NCBI GenBank assembly: GCA_003164135.1
Contig: PLSD01000135.1
Span: forward strand, 1-64,000
Length of the DNA: 64,000 nt
Reading direction: 5' to 3'
Source of the DNA: Acetobacteraceae bacterium
GTDB lineage: Bacteria > Pseudomonadota > Alphaproteobacteria > Acetobacterales > Acetobacteraceae
Part shown: one piece after another, positions 35,125 through 42,780 of the stretch
How positions within the stretch are numbered: position 1 is the stretch's first letter
How the letters are laid out: every line of letters begins with the position of its first letter
Notes under the pieces: model-generated
What the model was told of the DNA's origin: nothing
What the model saw: the letters and a program-made list of their open reading frames with translations, nothing else
Database searches by the model: none
Translations under genes and position numbers: made by a program

Positions 35125-35209
35125 CCCCAATAAGAAACGGCCCTACGCGTCTTTGAATATCCGAGGCGCATAGGTGTCGTTTATTTTTTATAGAGATAGA
35201 TACAATTCC

Positions 35210-36331
35210 ATGCTGAATGACAGAGACTTAAAGGGGCGGATTTCGGGCGGTTTGTTGCCTCGGCTCGCTTTTTGTCTGGGTCTACTTCCCCTCGCGCAGG
35301 CCCCCGCGGCCTGGGCGCAAACCGGGATCCGGCTGCTCGACCAACCCGCAATTGCCGTTAAGGCGCCTGACCGAGTCGTGCTGATTGCCGTGGCGACTGC
35401 CGGCAGCCGTATAGTGGCGGTAGGCGAGCATGGCGTGATCGCCTATTCCGACGACAACGGACAGAGCTGGCACCAGGGCAGCGTGCCGGTTGACGTGACG
35501 CTGACGGCGGTGGCCTTCGCGACCCCACAGCAAGGCTGGGCGGTTGGGCATGACGGCGTGATTCTCCACACCACCGATGGCGGCGCGACCTGGCAGGAGC
35601 AGCTTAACGGCATCCAGGCCAACCAATTGATTACAACGGCCGCACAGGCGGCGGTGGCGGGGAATGATCCCTCCCTGGGGACCGCACATGCGCTGGCCCG
35701 GGCGGCGCATTTTACCGAGGAGGGGCCGGTTAACCCCTTCCTCAGCATCTGGGTGCAGGACCCGAATGACGCCATCGTGTTCGGCGCCTATCGCTTGGCG
35801 ATGAAGACCACGGATGGCGGCAAGACCTGGGTTGATTGGAGCCTGCATATCGGCGACACGCTGAGCCATAATATCTATGATGTCGCGCCGGTTGGGCAGA
35901 ATTTGTACCTCGTGGGGGAAACTGGCCTGGTGTTTGAGTCAACCGACGGGGGCAACAGTTTTCCGGCGGGGACGTCTCCAGGGGCGAATTCCTTGTTCGA
36001 GGCATTGCCGACCGGCGATGGCGGCGTTTTTGCCTGCGGCGTTGCCGGTGCGGCATTCCGCAGCGAAGACAGCGGTAAGAGCTGGCAGAGTGTGAATTTT
36101 GGCACCTCCGATAACTTGGCGGCGGGCGTCGTGTTGCAATCGGGTGTACTTGTCGTCGGCAGTGAGTCGGGCATTCTCTATGTCAGCCGCGACCATGCGC
36201 AGAGTTTCACGGCGTTGCCGCAGCCGCAGCCGCTGGCGATTTATGGCCTGGCGCAAGCCGCTAACGGCGATGTTGTCGAAGTGGGAAGCGGCGGGGCTGT
36301 TGTGGTTCCAGCTGCTGACTTTAAATCGTAA
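35210..36331 (+). CDS. YCF48/Asp-box beta-propeller protein, exported
   Basis: This ~373-residue protein has a cleavable signal peptide (LAFCLGLLPLAQAPAAWAQ, cut near residue 36) and at least six Asp-box-like repeats: SDDNGQSW, TTDGGATW, TTDGGKTW, STDGGNSF, SEDSGKSW and SRDHAQSF. This indicates a BNR/YCF48-type beta-propeller, commonly the third member of DUF1302/DUF1329/RND cassettes. I choose the ATG at 35210; a GTG at 35174 is possible. It probably acts in the periplasm as an accessory or assembly factor for the transporter. Confidence 0.83.
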   Translation: MLNDRDLKGRISGGLLPRLAFCLGLLPLAQAPAAWAQTGIRLLDQPAIAVKAPDRVVLIAVATAGSRIVAVGEHGVIAYSDDNGQSWHQGSVPVDVTLTAVAFATPQQGWAVGHDGVILHTTDGGATWQEQLNGIQANQLITTAAQAAVAGNDPSLGTAHALARAAHFTEEGPVNPFLSIWVQDPNDAIVFGAYRLAMKTTDGGKTWVDWSLHIGDTLSHNIYDVAPVGQNLYLVGETGLVFESTDGGNSFPAGTSPGANSLFEALPTGDGGVFACGVAGAAFRSEDSGKSWQSVNFGTSDNLAAGVVLQSGVLVVGSESGILYVSRDHAQSFTALPQPQPLAIYGLAQAANGDVVEVGSGGAVVVPAADFKS

Positions 36332-36348
36332 GTATAGGAACGGTTATT

Positions 36349-38772
36349 TTGGCTGCTAAACTTGAAGCTTTTCCACCCGTTGTAGCGGACATTAAGAAAT
36401 TCGACCGCAAGTCGGGCTCGCTACTGGAGCGGCTGCTGTTCAATAACCGCCCGTGGATTTTGCTGGCCTGCCTGATCGCGACGGTGTTCTTTGGCTTCCA
36501 GGCGACTCAGGTCAAGCTGAACGCCAGCTTCGAGAAGATGATTCCGACGCATCAGCCGTTTATCGTCAACTATCTGAACCACTACAGTAATCTGCAGTCG
36601 CAGGGGAACGCGGTGCGGATCGTCGTCGAGGCCAATAAGGGCACGGTGATCGACCAGCATTATTTGCAGGTTCTGCAGAAGATAAACGACGAAGTATATC
36701 TGCTGCCTGGCGTGAACCGTCCGTTCATGAGATCGCTGTGGACGTCTTCGACGCAATGGATGGCCGTGACCGCTGACGGTTTGCAGACCGGCCAGGTGAT
36801 TCCGGCGACTTATGAAGGTACGCCGGCAGACCTTAATGGTGTTCGACAGAATATCGAACGCGCCGGGCTGGTCGGCAGCATGGTGAGCAATGATTTCACC
36901 TCAAGCATGATCTATGTGCCGCTGATGCAGACGGATAATCTGCATAACCTGCCGCTGAATTATGGTGAAATTGCGCGCGATCTGAACAACATCCGGCAGG
37001 AATATGCAGGGCACGGGGTGACGGTCCATATCGTCGGCTTTGCCATGGTTGTTGGCGACATGATCAACGGCATCCACACGATTTTCATGTTTTTCACGGT
37101 CTCCATCCTGATCGCCACGGGCATGTTGTTCTGGTACACCCGTTGCGTGCGCTCAACCGGGCTGGTGGTGACGGCATCTTTGATCGCGGTGATCTGGCAG
37201 ATGGGCTGCTTGAAGCTGCTCGGCTTCGACCTTAACCCGTACTCCGTGCTGGTGCCCTTCCTGATTTTCGCCATCGGCATGAGCCATGGCGCGCAGAAAA
37301 TGAACGGCGTGATGCAGGACATCGGCCGCGGCACGCATCCCTTTGTCGCCGCGCGCTACACATTCCGCCGCTTGTTTCTGGCGGGCTTCGCGGCACTTAC
37401 TTGCGATGCGGTGAGCTTCGCGGTGCTGATGACCATCAAGATCGATGCCATCCAGGAACTGGCGCTGGTTGCCAGCGTTGGTGTCGGCATACTGATCTTT
37501 ACCAACCTCATCATGCTGCCGATGCTGCTGAGCTATACCGGCGTGAGCCACAAAGCCGCGGTCCGCAGCGTGGACATGCAGCTTGCTGACATCCATGCGC
37601 GGGTGGACCACCCGGTCTGGAATTTTCTCGACCTGTTTACCCGCCGCAATTACGCGATTGCGGTGCTTGGTCTTGCTGTTTGCCTTGGCATTGGCGGCTG
37701 GATTGTCGGCCGGCATGTGCAGGTGGGGGATCTCAACCCCGGCGCGCCGGAGTTGCGGCAGGATTCGCAGTATAATCAGGACAATCGCTACATCATTAGT
37801 CACTACTCGACAGGCAGTGACACATTTGTGGTGATGGATGACACGCCGACCGGGCAATGTGACAATCTGCAGGCCGTCACGGTTCTGGATGATCTGGAAT
37901 GGAAGATCGACCAGATGCCGCAGGTGCAGTCGACAACATCAGTGGGCTCGTTCGTGCAGTCTGGCACCATGTTGATGACCGAAGGGTCGCCGAAATGGTA
38001 CATGATTCTCGGCAGCCAGCCCGCGGTTGACGACTTGAATCTGTATTTCCCCAGCTCGTTGCAGGATATTCAGTGCGACTTCATTCCGCTTTATATTTCA
38101 CTGAAAGACCATAAGGCGGCGACACTGACGGCGGTCGTGAAAACGGTCAATCAGTTCATCGCCGATCCGGCCAATCAGAGTCCAAAATTCAAAATCTCGA
38201 TGGCTGGTGGTAATGCCGGTATCGAGGCGGCGACGAATATCGTGATCGATCAGGCAAATGGCGAGATGCTTTATCTCGTCTACGCGGCCGTGATCATCTT
38301 CTGCTTTGTGACTTTCCGCAATTGGCGCGCGGTCGTATGCGCGGTGCTGCCGCTCATGCTTACCTCCATTCTGGCGCAGGCTCTTATGGTCATGTTGGGC
38401 ATCGGGATCAAAGTGGCAACCCTGCCGGTGATTGCACTGGGTGTCGGCATTGGCGTGGACTACGCGCTGTATGTTCTGAGCATCATGCTCAAGCTGTTGC
38501 GCTCGGGTTCCAGCCTGTCCCTGGCTTATCATCGGACGCTGCTGTTCACGGGGAGGGTTGTGCTGCTGACAGGCTTCACCCTGGCGACGGGTGTTATCAC
38601 CTGGGCGTTCGCGCCGATCAAATTCCAGGCGGACATGGGAATCCTGCTGGCCTTCATGTTCTTGTGGAACATGCTCGGCGCGCTGGTGCTGTTGCCGGCC
38701 CTGGCCTATTTCCTGCTGCCGCCGTCACTTTTCGTAACCGATAAAAAGGAAGTCCAGCCAGCCCTTCATTAG
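36349..38772 (+). CDS. RND superfamily (MMPL/SSD-like) transporter
   Basis: This 807-residue inner-membrane protein has the RND plan: TM1 at about 36-51, a ~190-residue periplasmic loop, a five-helix block at about 244-396 (GIHTIFMFFTVSILIATGML onwards), a linker, a TM at about 437-455, a second large loop and a final five-helix block with GVGIGVDYALYVLSIM, which contains the usual charged TM residue. It starts at a TTG (36349) after AGGAACGG. It resembles HpnN/MmpL-type lipid transporters more than drug pumps. It completes the envelope cassette and could export or import a hydrophobic compound. Confidence 0.88.
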   Translation: MAAKLEAFPPVVADIKKFDRKSGSLLERLLFNNRPWILLACLIATVFFGFQATQVKLNASFEKMIPTHQPFIVNYLNHYSNLQSQGNAVRIVVEANKGTVIDQHYLQVLQKINDEVYLLPGVNRPFMRSLWTSSTQWMAVTADGLQTGQVIPATYEGTPADLNGVRQNIERAGLVGSMVSNDFTSSMIYVPLMQTDNLHNLPLNYGEIARDLNNIRQEYAGHGVTVHIVGFAMVVGDMINGIHTIFMFFTVSILIATGMLFWYTRCVRSTGLVVTASLIAVIWQMGCLKLLGFDLNPYSVLVPFLIFAIGMSHGAQKMNGVMQDIGRGTHPFVAARYTFRRLFLAGFAALTCDAVSFAVLMTIKIDAIQELALVASVGVGILIFTNLIMLPMLLSYTGVSHKAAVRSVDMQLADIHARVDHPVWNFLDLFTRRNYAIAVLGLAVCLGIGGWIVGRHVQVGDLNPGAPELRQDSQYNQDNRYIISHYSTGSDTFVVMDDTPTGQCDNLQAVTVLDDLEWKIDQMPQVQSTTSVGSFVQSGTMLMTEGSPKWYMILGSQPAVDDLNLYFPSSLQDIQCDFIPLYISLKDHKAATLTAVVKTVNQFIADPANQSPKFKISMAGGNAGIEAATNIVIDQANGEMLYLVYAAVIIFCFVTFRNWRAVVCAVLPLMLTSILAQALMVMLGIGIKVATLPVIALGVGIGVDYALYVLSIMLKLLRSGSSLSLAYHRTLLFTGRVVLLTGFTLATGVITWAFAPIKFQADMGILLAFMFLWNMLGALVLLPALAYFLLPPSLFVTDKKEVQPALH

Positions 38773-38849
38773 CGGCGGAATGCAGACAGCCAGGGCATTC
38801 CAGGGAAGACCAGGCTATGTTAGCCCAGGTTTGACGGAGGAATTTAAAA

Positions 38850-38860
38850 GAGGTTACCTC
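38850..38860. promoter_or_regulatory. Possible GntR-type autoregulatory operator
   Basis: GAGGTTACCTC (arms GAGGT/ACCTC) lies 7 bases before the start codon of the GntR-family regulator gene. Its GGT-n-ACC core is like FadR/GntR-type operators (GT...AC spacing). Binding there would block translation initiation or elongation by polymerase, so autoregulation is plausible. Confidence 0.35.
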
Positions 38861-38867
38861 GGGCATC

Positions 38868-39659
38868 ATGGTGAAGAAAATGCATGGCTCGAAGCCGTTC
38901 CCGACAGATGAGTTGCCCCTGCATGAGGTCGGCCGGCGAGGTTCCGCCGTTGCGGTAGCAAGCCGGGCGCTTGTGCGCATGAGCATGGATGCAGCCGATG
39001 GCGACTACCTTGGCTCGGAGGCAAGCTTACTGGCGAAATTGGGAGTCAGCCGGCCAACTCTGCGTCAGGCCGCGAAAATTGTCGAAAGCGACCAGTTACT
39101 GGAAGTGCGGCCGGGGTTGAACGGCGGCTTTTATGCCCGCCGTCCGGAAGCCCGGCATGTCGTGCAGGCGCCGGCGTTCTATCTGCGGATCAATGGGGCG
39201 ACGCTGCATGAGGCAGGTGTCGCGACGGACGTCATCATGTCCAGCGTGGCTGCTGCCGCCGCGCTAAGTGACGACCAGATGCTGCGCGATGAATTGAAGA
39301 ACATCACCGAAGAGCTCGAAGCGACGGATGATGAAACCTACACGACACGCTACATGATTGATTTGGAGCAGCGTCTATTGAAGCTGATTGCAAGGATGGG
39401 GCGTAATCCGTTCTTCGAGTTGTTTGTCCAGATAACGCATGAGTTTGGCTTGCTGGAACGTGACCTGCGGTTTTACGAGCGGGCACCGGAACGCAAACTA
39501 GCCTGGCGGCGCTTGCAAGAGAACTATTGCCACGCGGTGCTGGACGGTGATCCGGAACAGGCGGCCTTGTTGGTGCATCGGCGCAACGCGTTGGTGAACA
39601 GTTGGATTCGCGAGGACAGCAATGCTCCAGGCGCGACGGCTGCACTCGAAAATCTTTAG
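38868..39659 (+). CDS. GntR/FadR-family regulator
   Basis: This 263-residue protein has a winged-helix domain (LGSEASLLAKLGVSRPTLRQ, then VRPGLNGGFYARRP in the wing) at about 46-93, followed by an all-helical FadR-type effector domain (FCD/FadR_C, with RYMIDLEQRLLKLIARMGRN). It lies at the end of the RND cassette, 95 bases after it, and directly before the hydrolase/flavin-reductase fusion. FadR-type proteins sense acyl-CoAs or organic acids, which suits this context. Confidence 0.85.
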   Translation: MVKKMHGSKPFPTDELPLHEVGRRGSAVAVASRALVRMSMDAADGDYLGSEASLLAKLGVSRPTLRQAAKIVESDQLLEVRPGLNGGFYARRPEARHVVQAPAFYLRINGATLHEAGVATDVIMSSVAAAAALSDDQMLRDELKNITEELEATDDETYTTRYMIDLEQRLLKLIARMGRNPFFELFVQITHEFGLLERDLRFYERAPERKLAWRRLQENYCHAVLDGDPEQAALLVHRRNALVNSWIREDSNAPGATAALENL

Positions 39660-39679
39660 AAAATATCGAAGGATTCATC

Positions 39680-40903
39680 ATGGAACGGATGCGCTTTGCA
39701 GGTTTTGGCGGCTTGGAGATCGAGGCCGACAGCTATGGCTCCGAGGATGATCCGATTGTGCTGATTTTGCCCGGCGGCGGGCAGACGCGCCGCGCGTGGG
39801 AGGGTGTGGCCGGCGCCCTGGCCGAGGCGGGCCGCCGCGCTGTATGTGTCGATCTGCGCGGGCACGGCAAAACCGCGCGGCCGGCGGATGGCCGTTACGA
39901 TCTGGATGCGTTTGTTGGCGATTTGCATGCCGTGCTGGCGCAACTGCCATCGCGCCCGGTGATTGTCGGGGCTTCGCTCGGCGGCTGGATCGCCATGACG
40001 GCATTGGGAGAAGGCGGCCCGGATTTGGCTTCGGCGCTGGTGGTGGTGGATGCGCCACCGCACATGGCGGCGGGCGAGGCTGTGGAGGTCGCCGCGCAAC
40101 TGCGCCGGCAGGCCGAGGAAAAGCCAAAGTCCAACGTTGATGCAAGAGTTTTTGGCGGTATGGATCTTGCTGGGACCGAGGCACGCGTGACCGCTGCCGC
40201 CGCCAGGATCAAGCTGCCCACGATGATTATTCGGGGCGCGGAAAGCCGGCTGAGCACGGCCGAAGCGGTCGAGGAACTCGCGCGCATGATCACCGGTGCC
40301 GAGGTGTTGGAAATTGAAGAGGCTGGCCACCTTGTCGCAACGGACCGCGAAGATGTTTTCAATGCCGCGCTGCTGGAGTTTTTGGAGCGGCGTTCGCCGT
40401 TGCAGGCGCCGGAATACCATACCGGGTCCGATGCCCGCACATTGCGCGATGCTTTGGGCTGCTTTGCCACGGGCGTGACAATTGTGACCGCGATGAGCGA
40501 GGACGGCGTACCAGTGGGGTTGACGGCGAACAGTTTCACCTCGGTCTCTCTTGATCCGCCATTGTTGCTGGTTTGCCTTGCCAACTCCGCGAACAGTCTG
40601 CCGGTATTCGAGACCGTGAAGGGTTTTGCGGTGAATGTGGTGCATATCGGCCAGCAGCCCGTATCCTCGCGGTTTGCCTCGCGCGGGGAAGACCGCTTTG
40701 CCGCGACCCCCTGGGAAAGCTGGACGACCGGCGCGCCGATCATTACTGGCTCGCTGGCCAGCTTCGAATGCGAGCGCCATGCGATTCATGACGGCGGCGA
40801 TCACAAGATTTTGGTGGGACGAGTGATCCGCGTGCGCTATGAGCCGCGCCGCGATCCATTGCTGTATTTCCGTGGCAAGTACCGCCGCCTGCATTTTGCA
40901 TAA
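39680..40903 (+). CDS. Fusion: alpha/beta hydrolase + flavin reductase
   Basis: This 407-residue protein joins two enzymes. Residues ~1-240 are an alpha/beta hydrolase: ILPGGGQTRRAW, DLRGHGKT, nucleophile Ser99 in GASLGGW, and His217 in EEAGHLVAT. Residues ~254-405 are a flavin reductase of the HpaC/HsaB type: LRDALGCFATGVTIVTAMSE, LTANSFTSVSLDPPLLLVCL, SRFASRGEDRF and LLYFRGKYRRL. The ATG at 39680 follows GAAGGA. Separate hydrolase and flavin-reductase genes are partners in steroid A/B-ring cleavage; here the FMN-using oxygenase partner is not in the window. Reading frame is continuous, so it is a genuine fusion. Confidence 0.88.
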   Translation: MERMRFAGFGGLEIEADSYGSEDDPIVLILPGGGQTRRAWEGVAGALAEAGRRAVCVDLRGHGKTARPADGRYDLDAFVGDLHAVLAQLPSRPVIVGASLGGWIAMTALGEGGPDLASALVVVDAPPHMAAGEAVEVAAQLRRQAEEKPKSNVDARVFGGMDLAGTEARVTAAAARIKLPTMIIRGAESRLSTAEAVEELARMITGAEVLEIEEAGHLVATDREDVFNAALLEFLERRSPLQAPEYHTGSDARTLRDALGCFATGVTIVTAMSEDGVPVGLTANSFTSVSLDPPLLLVCLANSANSLPVFETVKGFAVNVVHIGQQPVSSRFASRGEDRFAATPWESWTTGAPIITGSLASFECERHAIHDGGDHKILVGRVIRVRYEPRRDPLLYFRGKYRRLHFA

Positions 40904-41095
40904 CTTAGTTAGCGATGACGGCTTGATTTAAAACAGTTACCTAATATAAGTTGGTGCAGGCGAAACGCGCGCCGTGAGCAATGTCTTTGGAGCCAGGCCG
41001 CAAGGCCGCGGGGGGTTGCTTGCCGGGTGATGTTCTAAGCCGGAGTCCGCCGTTCCAAGACGCGGCGTGTTTAACTGCACGGGAAGGAAATCCAA
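40904..41095 (+). promoter_or_regulatory. Promoter region before Ltp-like thiolase, with two motif-like sites
   Basis: AACTTAGTTAGCGATGAC (40902-40919, overlapping the stop of the fusion gene) shares its left half with the 18-bp motif and, over 16 bases, closely matches the site at 51772. TTACCTAATATAAGTTGG (40937-40954) is a shorter relative with AmCTwATATwAGkT symmetry. Their spacing is 35 bases. The GTG start of the thiolase at 41096 follows GGAAGGAAA. Confidence 0.4.
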
Positions 41096-42289
41096 GTGAC
41101 TTGGATAAATCAGGATAAAACCGCAATCGTCGGCATTGGTGCGACACCCTATTACGTGCGCGGGCAAAGCTATCCACGCACCATAAACGAAATGATCGGC
41201 ACCGCCATTCTGGCCGCCTGTGATGACGCAGGGCTGAACGTGAAGCAGATTGACGGGTTCGCGTATTACTCCTCCGCTTCGGCCGGCTACACGGACAAGA
41301 TGGAAACCGCGAGCATCATGGAAATGCTCGGCATTCCCGAGGTCACTTTCACCGCGACGCTGACTAGCGGCGGCGGCGGTTCGGCGGCGGGCGCGGGACT
41401 GGCGACGGCGGCGATCATGAACGGCGATGCAACTTACGTTGTCACGGTGATGGCCTTGCAACAATTGAAGCAGCGGCTTGGCACGGTGTTCGGTGCGGTC
41501 GCGCCCAGCCCGGAGAATTCCTTCCTGCAACCCTCCGGGCTGGTGGGGCCGGGACATCTGATGTCCGTGCTAGCCCGCAGGCACATGCATCTCTATGGCA
41601 CGACGCGCGATGCGTTCGCTGAGGTTGTGATTTCCCAGCGCGAGAACGCGGTGAACCGGCCGAAAGCCATTCGCCGCAAGCCGCTGACGAAAGAGGAATA
41701 CTATGCCTCGCCGATGTTGGCTGATCCCCTCTGCCGGCTGGATTTCTGCCTGGAGACCGACGGCGCGGTGGCGATCATCACCTCGTCTTCCGGCCGCGCC
41801 AAAGATTTGAAGCAGAAGCCTGTGTATATTCACGGCGTCTCGCACGGCGGCCGGCGTGAATGGGGCCGCGCTTTTGGCTGGATGGGCATGCCCGATCCGT
41901 ATTTTGCCTCCTCGGGCCATAAATCCGTGGCCGACCGGCTGTATGCCGGGGCAGGCGTGGGGCCGCAGGATATCGACGTGGCGCTGATCTACGATCATTT
42001 CAGCGCGATGGTGGTGATGCAGCTTGAGGACTATGGTTTTTGCAAACAGGGGGAAGGCGGACCGTTCGTCGAAAGCGGCGCAATCCGTTACAAGGGCGGG
42101 TCAATTCCGGTAAATCCCCATGGCGGGAATTTGTCGGAAGCCTATATCATCGGCATGACGCATGTCGTCGAAGCGGTTGAGCAGTTGCGCGGCACGGCGA
42201 TCAACCAGGTGGCTGACGCGGAGTTGGCGTTGGTGACAGGCGGGCCGGCGCCCATACCGGTTTCCGGTATGATCCTGAGGAGAGCATAA
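41096..42289 (+). CDS. Thiolase-fold lipid-transfer protein (Ltp/SCP2-like)
   Basis: This 397-residue protein has the thiolase/SCP2-x fold: AIVGIGATPYYVR, a late NPHGGNLSEAYIIGM with the conserved His-Gly-Gly, and VTGGPAPIPVSG at the end. The catalytic Cys position of thiolases (here in TLTSGGGGSAAGAG, residues 88-101) has no Cys. That is typical of the Ltp2-type aldolases that work with DUF35 proteins, one of which follows with no gap. A retro-aldol side-chain cleavage is therefore more likely than thiolysis. Start is GTG 41096. Confidence 0.83.
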   Translation: MTWINQDKTAIVGIGATPYYVRGQSYPRTINEMIGTAILAACDDAGLNVKQIDGFAYYSSASAGYTDKMETASIMEMLGIPEVTFTATLTSGGGGSAAGAGLATAAIMNGDATYVVTVMALQQLKQRLGTVFGAVAPSPENSFLQPSGLVGPGHLMSVLARRHMHLYGTTRDAFAEVVISQRENAVNRPKAIRRKPLTKEEYYASPMLADPLCRLDFCLETDGAVAIITSSSGRAKDLKQKPVYIHGVSHGGRREWGRAFGWMGMPDPYFASSGHKSVADRLYAGAGVGPQDIDVALIYDHFSAMVVMQLEDYGFCKQGEGGPFVESGAIRYKGGSIPVNPHGGNLSEAYIIGMTHVVEAVEQLRGTAINQVADAELALVTGGPAPIPVSGMILRRA

Positions 42290-42721
42290 ATGAAATACGG
42301 AGAGGCTTTCGCGGTTCCCGGCGATCATGTTGTTATTACTACCGACACCTGGACGGAGCCGTTCTGGCAGGCGGCGAAGGAGCATCGGCTCACCGCCTGC
42401 CAATGCGGCAAATGCGGAACTTTCAGGATGCCGCCCACACCTTTCTGCCCGGAATGCCAAAGCCAGGATACGCTCTGGCCGGCGTTGCCCGGTACCGGTA
42501 CGATATTCAGTTTCGCCATCTGCAACCGCTCGCCGTTTCCGGATGTGGCGGATTTTATCTACGTGCCGGTGGTTGTGGACCTCGACGGTGCGCCTGGGGC
42601 GCGGCTGGTGACAAATCTTGTCAGTATCAACGCCGAAGATGTGGAAATTGGCATGCGGGTGCAGGTCGATTGGAATCCGATTCAGGATGGCTGGGTACTG
42701 CCGATTTTTAAGCCCCTCTGA
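42290..42721 (+). CDS. DUF35 OB-fold/Zn-ribbon protein, partner of Ltp
   Basis: This 143-residue protein has a four-cysteine zinc ribbon (CQCGKCGTFRMPPTPFCPEC, ~37-56) followed by an OB-fold (GTIFSFAICNRSPFPDV, YVPVVVDLDGAPGARLVTNL). DUF35 proteins bind Ltp2-like thiolase-fold enzymes; in steroid side-chain degradation the ChsH2 DUF35 domain activates the aldolase. It begins on the base after the thiolase stop, so the two are coupled. It should bind CoA esters or present them to Ltp. Confidence 0.87.
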   Translation: MKYGEAFAVPGDHVVITTDTWTEPFWQAAKEHRLTACQCGKCGTFRMPPTPFCPECQSQDTLWPALPGTGTIFSFAICNRSPFPDVADFIYVPVVVDLDGAPGARLVTNLVSINAEDVEIGMRVQVDWNPIQDGWVLPIFKPL

Positions 42722-42780
42722 ACGGCGCTTCAAGTATCGCGTATACAAAAAATACGGCCGTCATGGTTGGGAGAGTTTGA

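Noticed and set aside
35071-35209. Possible small RNA or riboswitch in the gap with the GC-rich hairpin
   Set aside because: Apart from the 12-bp stem at 35085-35124, no conserved structure or promoter could be supported, so it is listed only as a hairpin.
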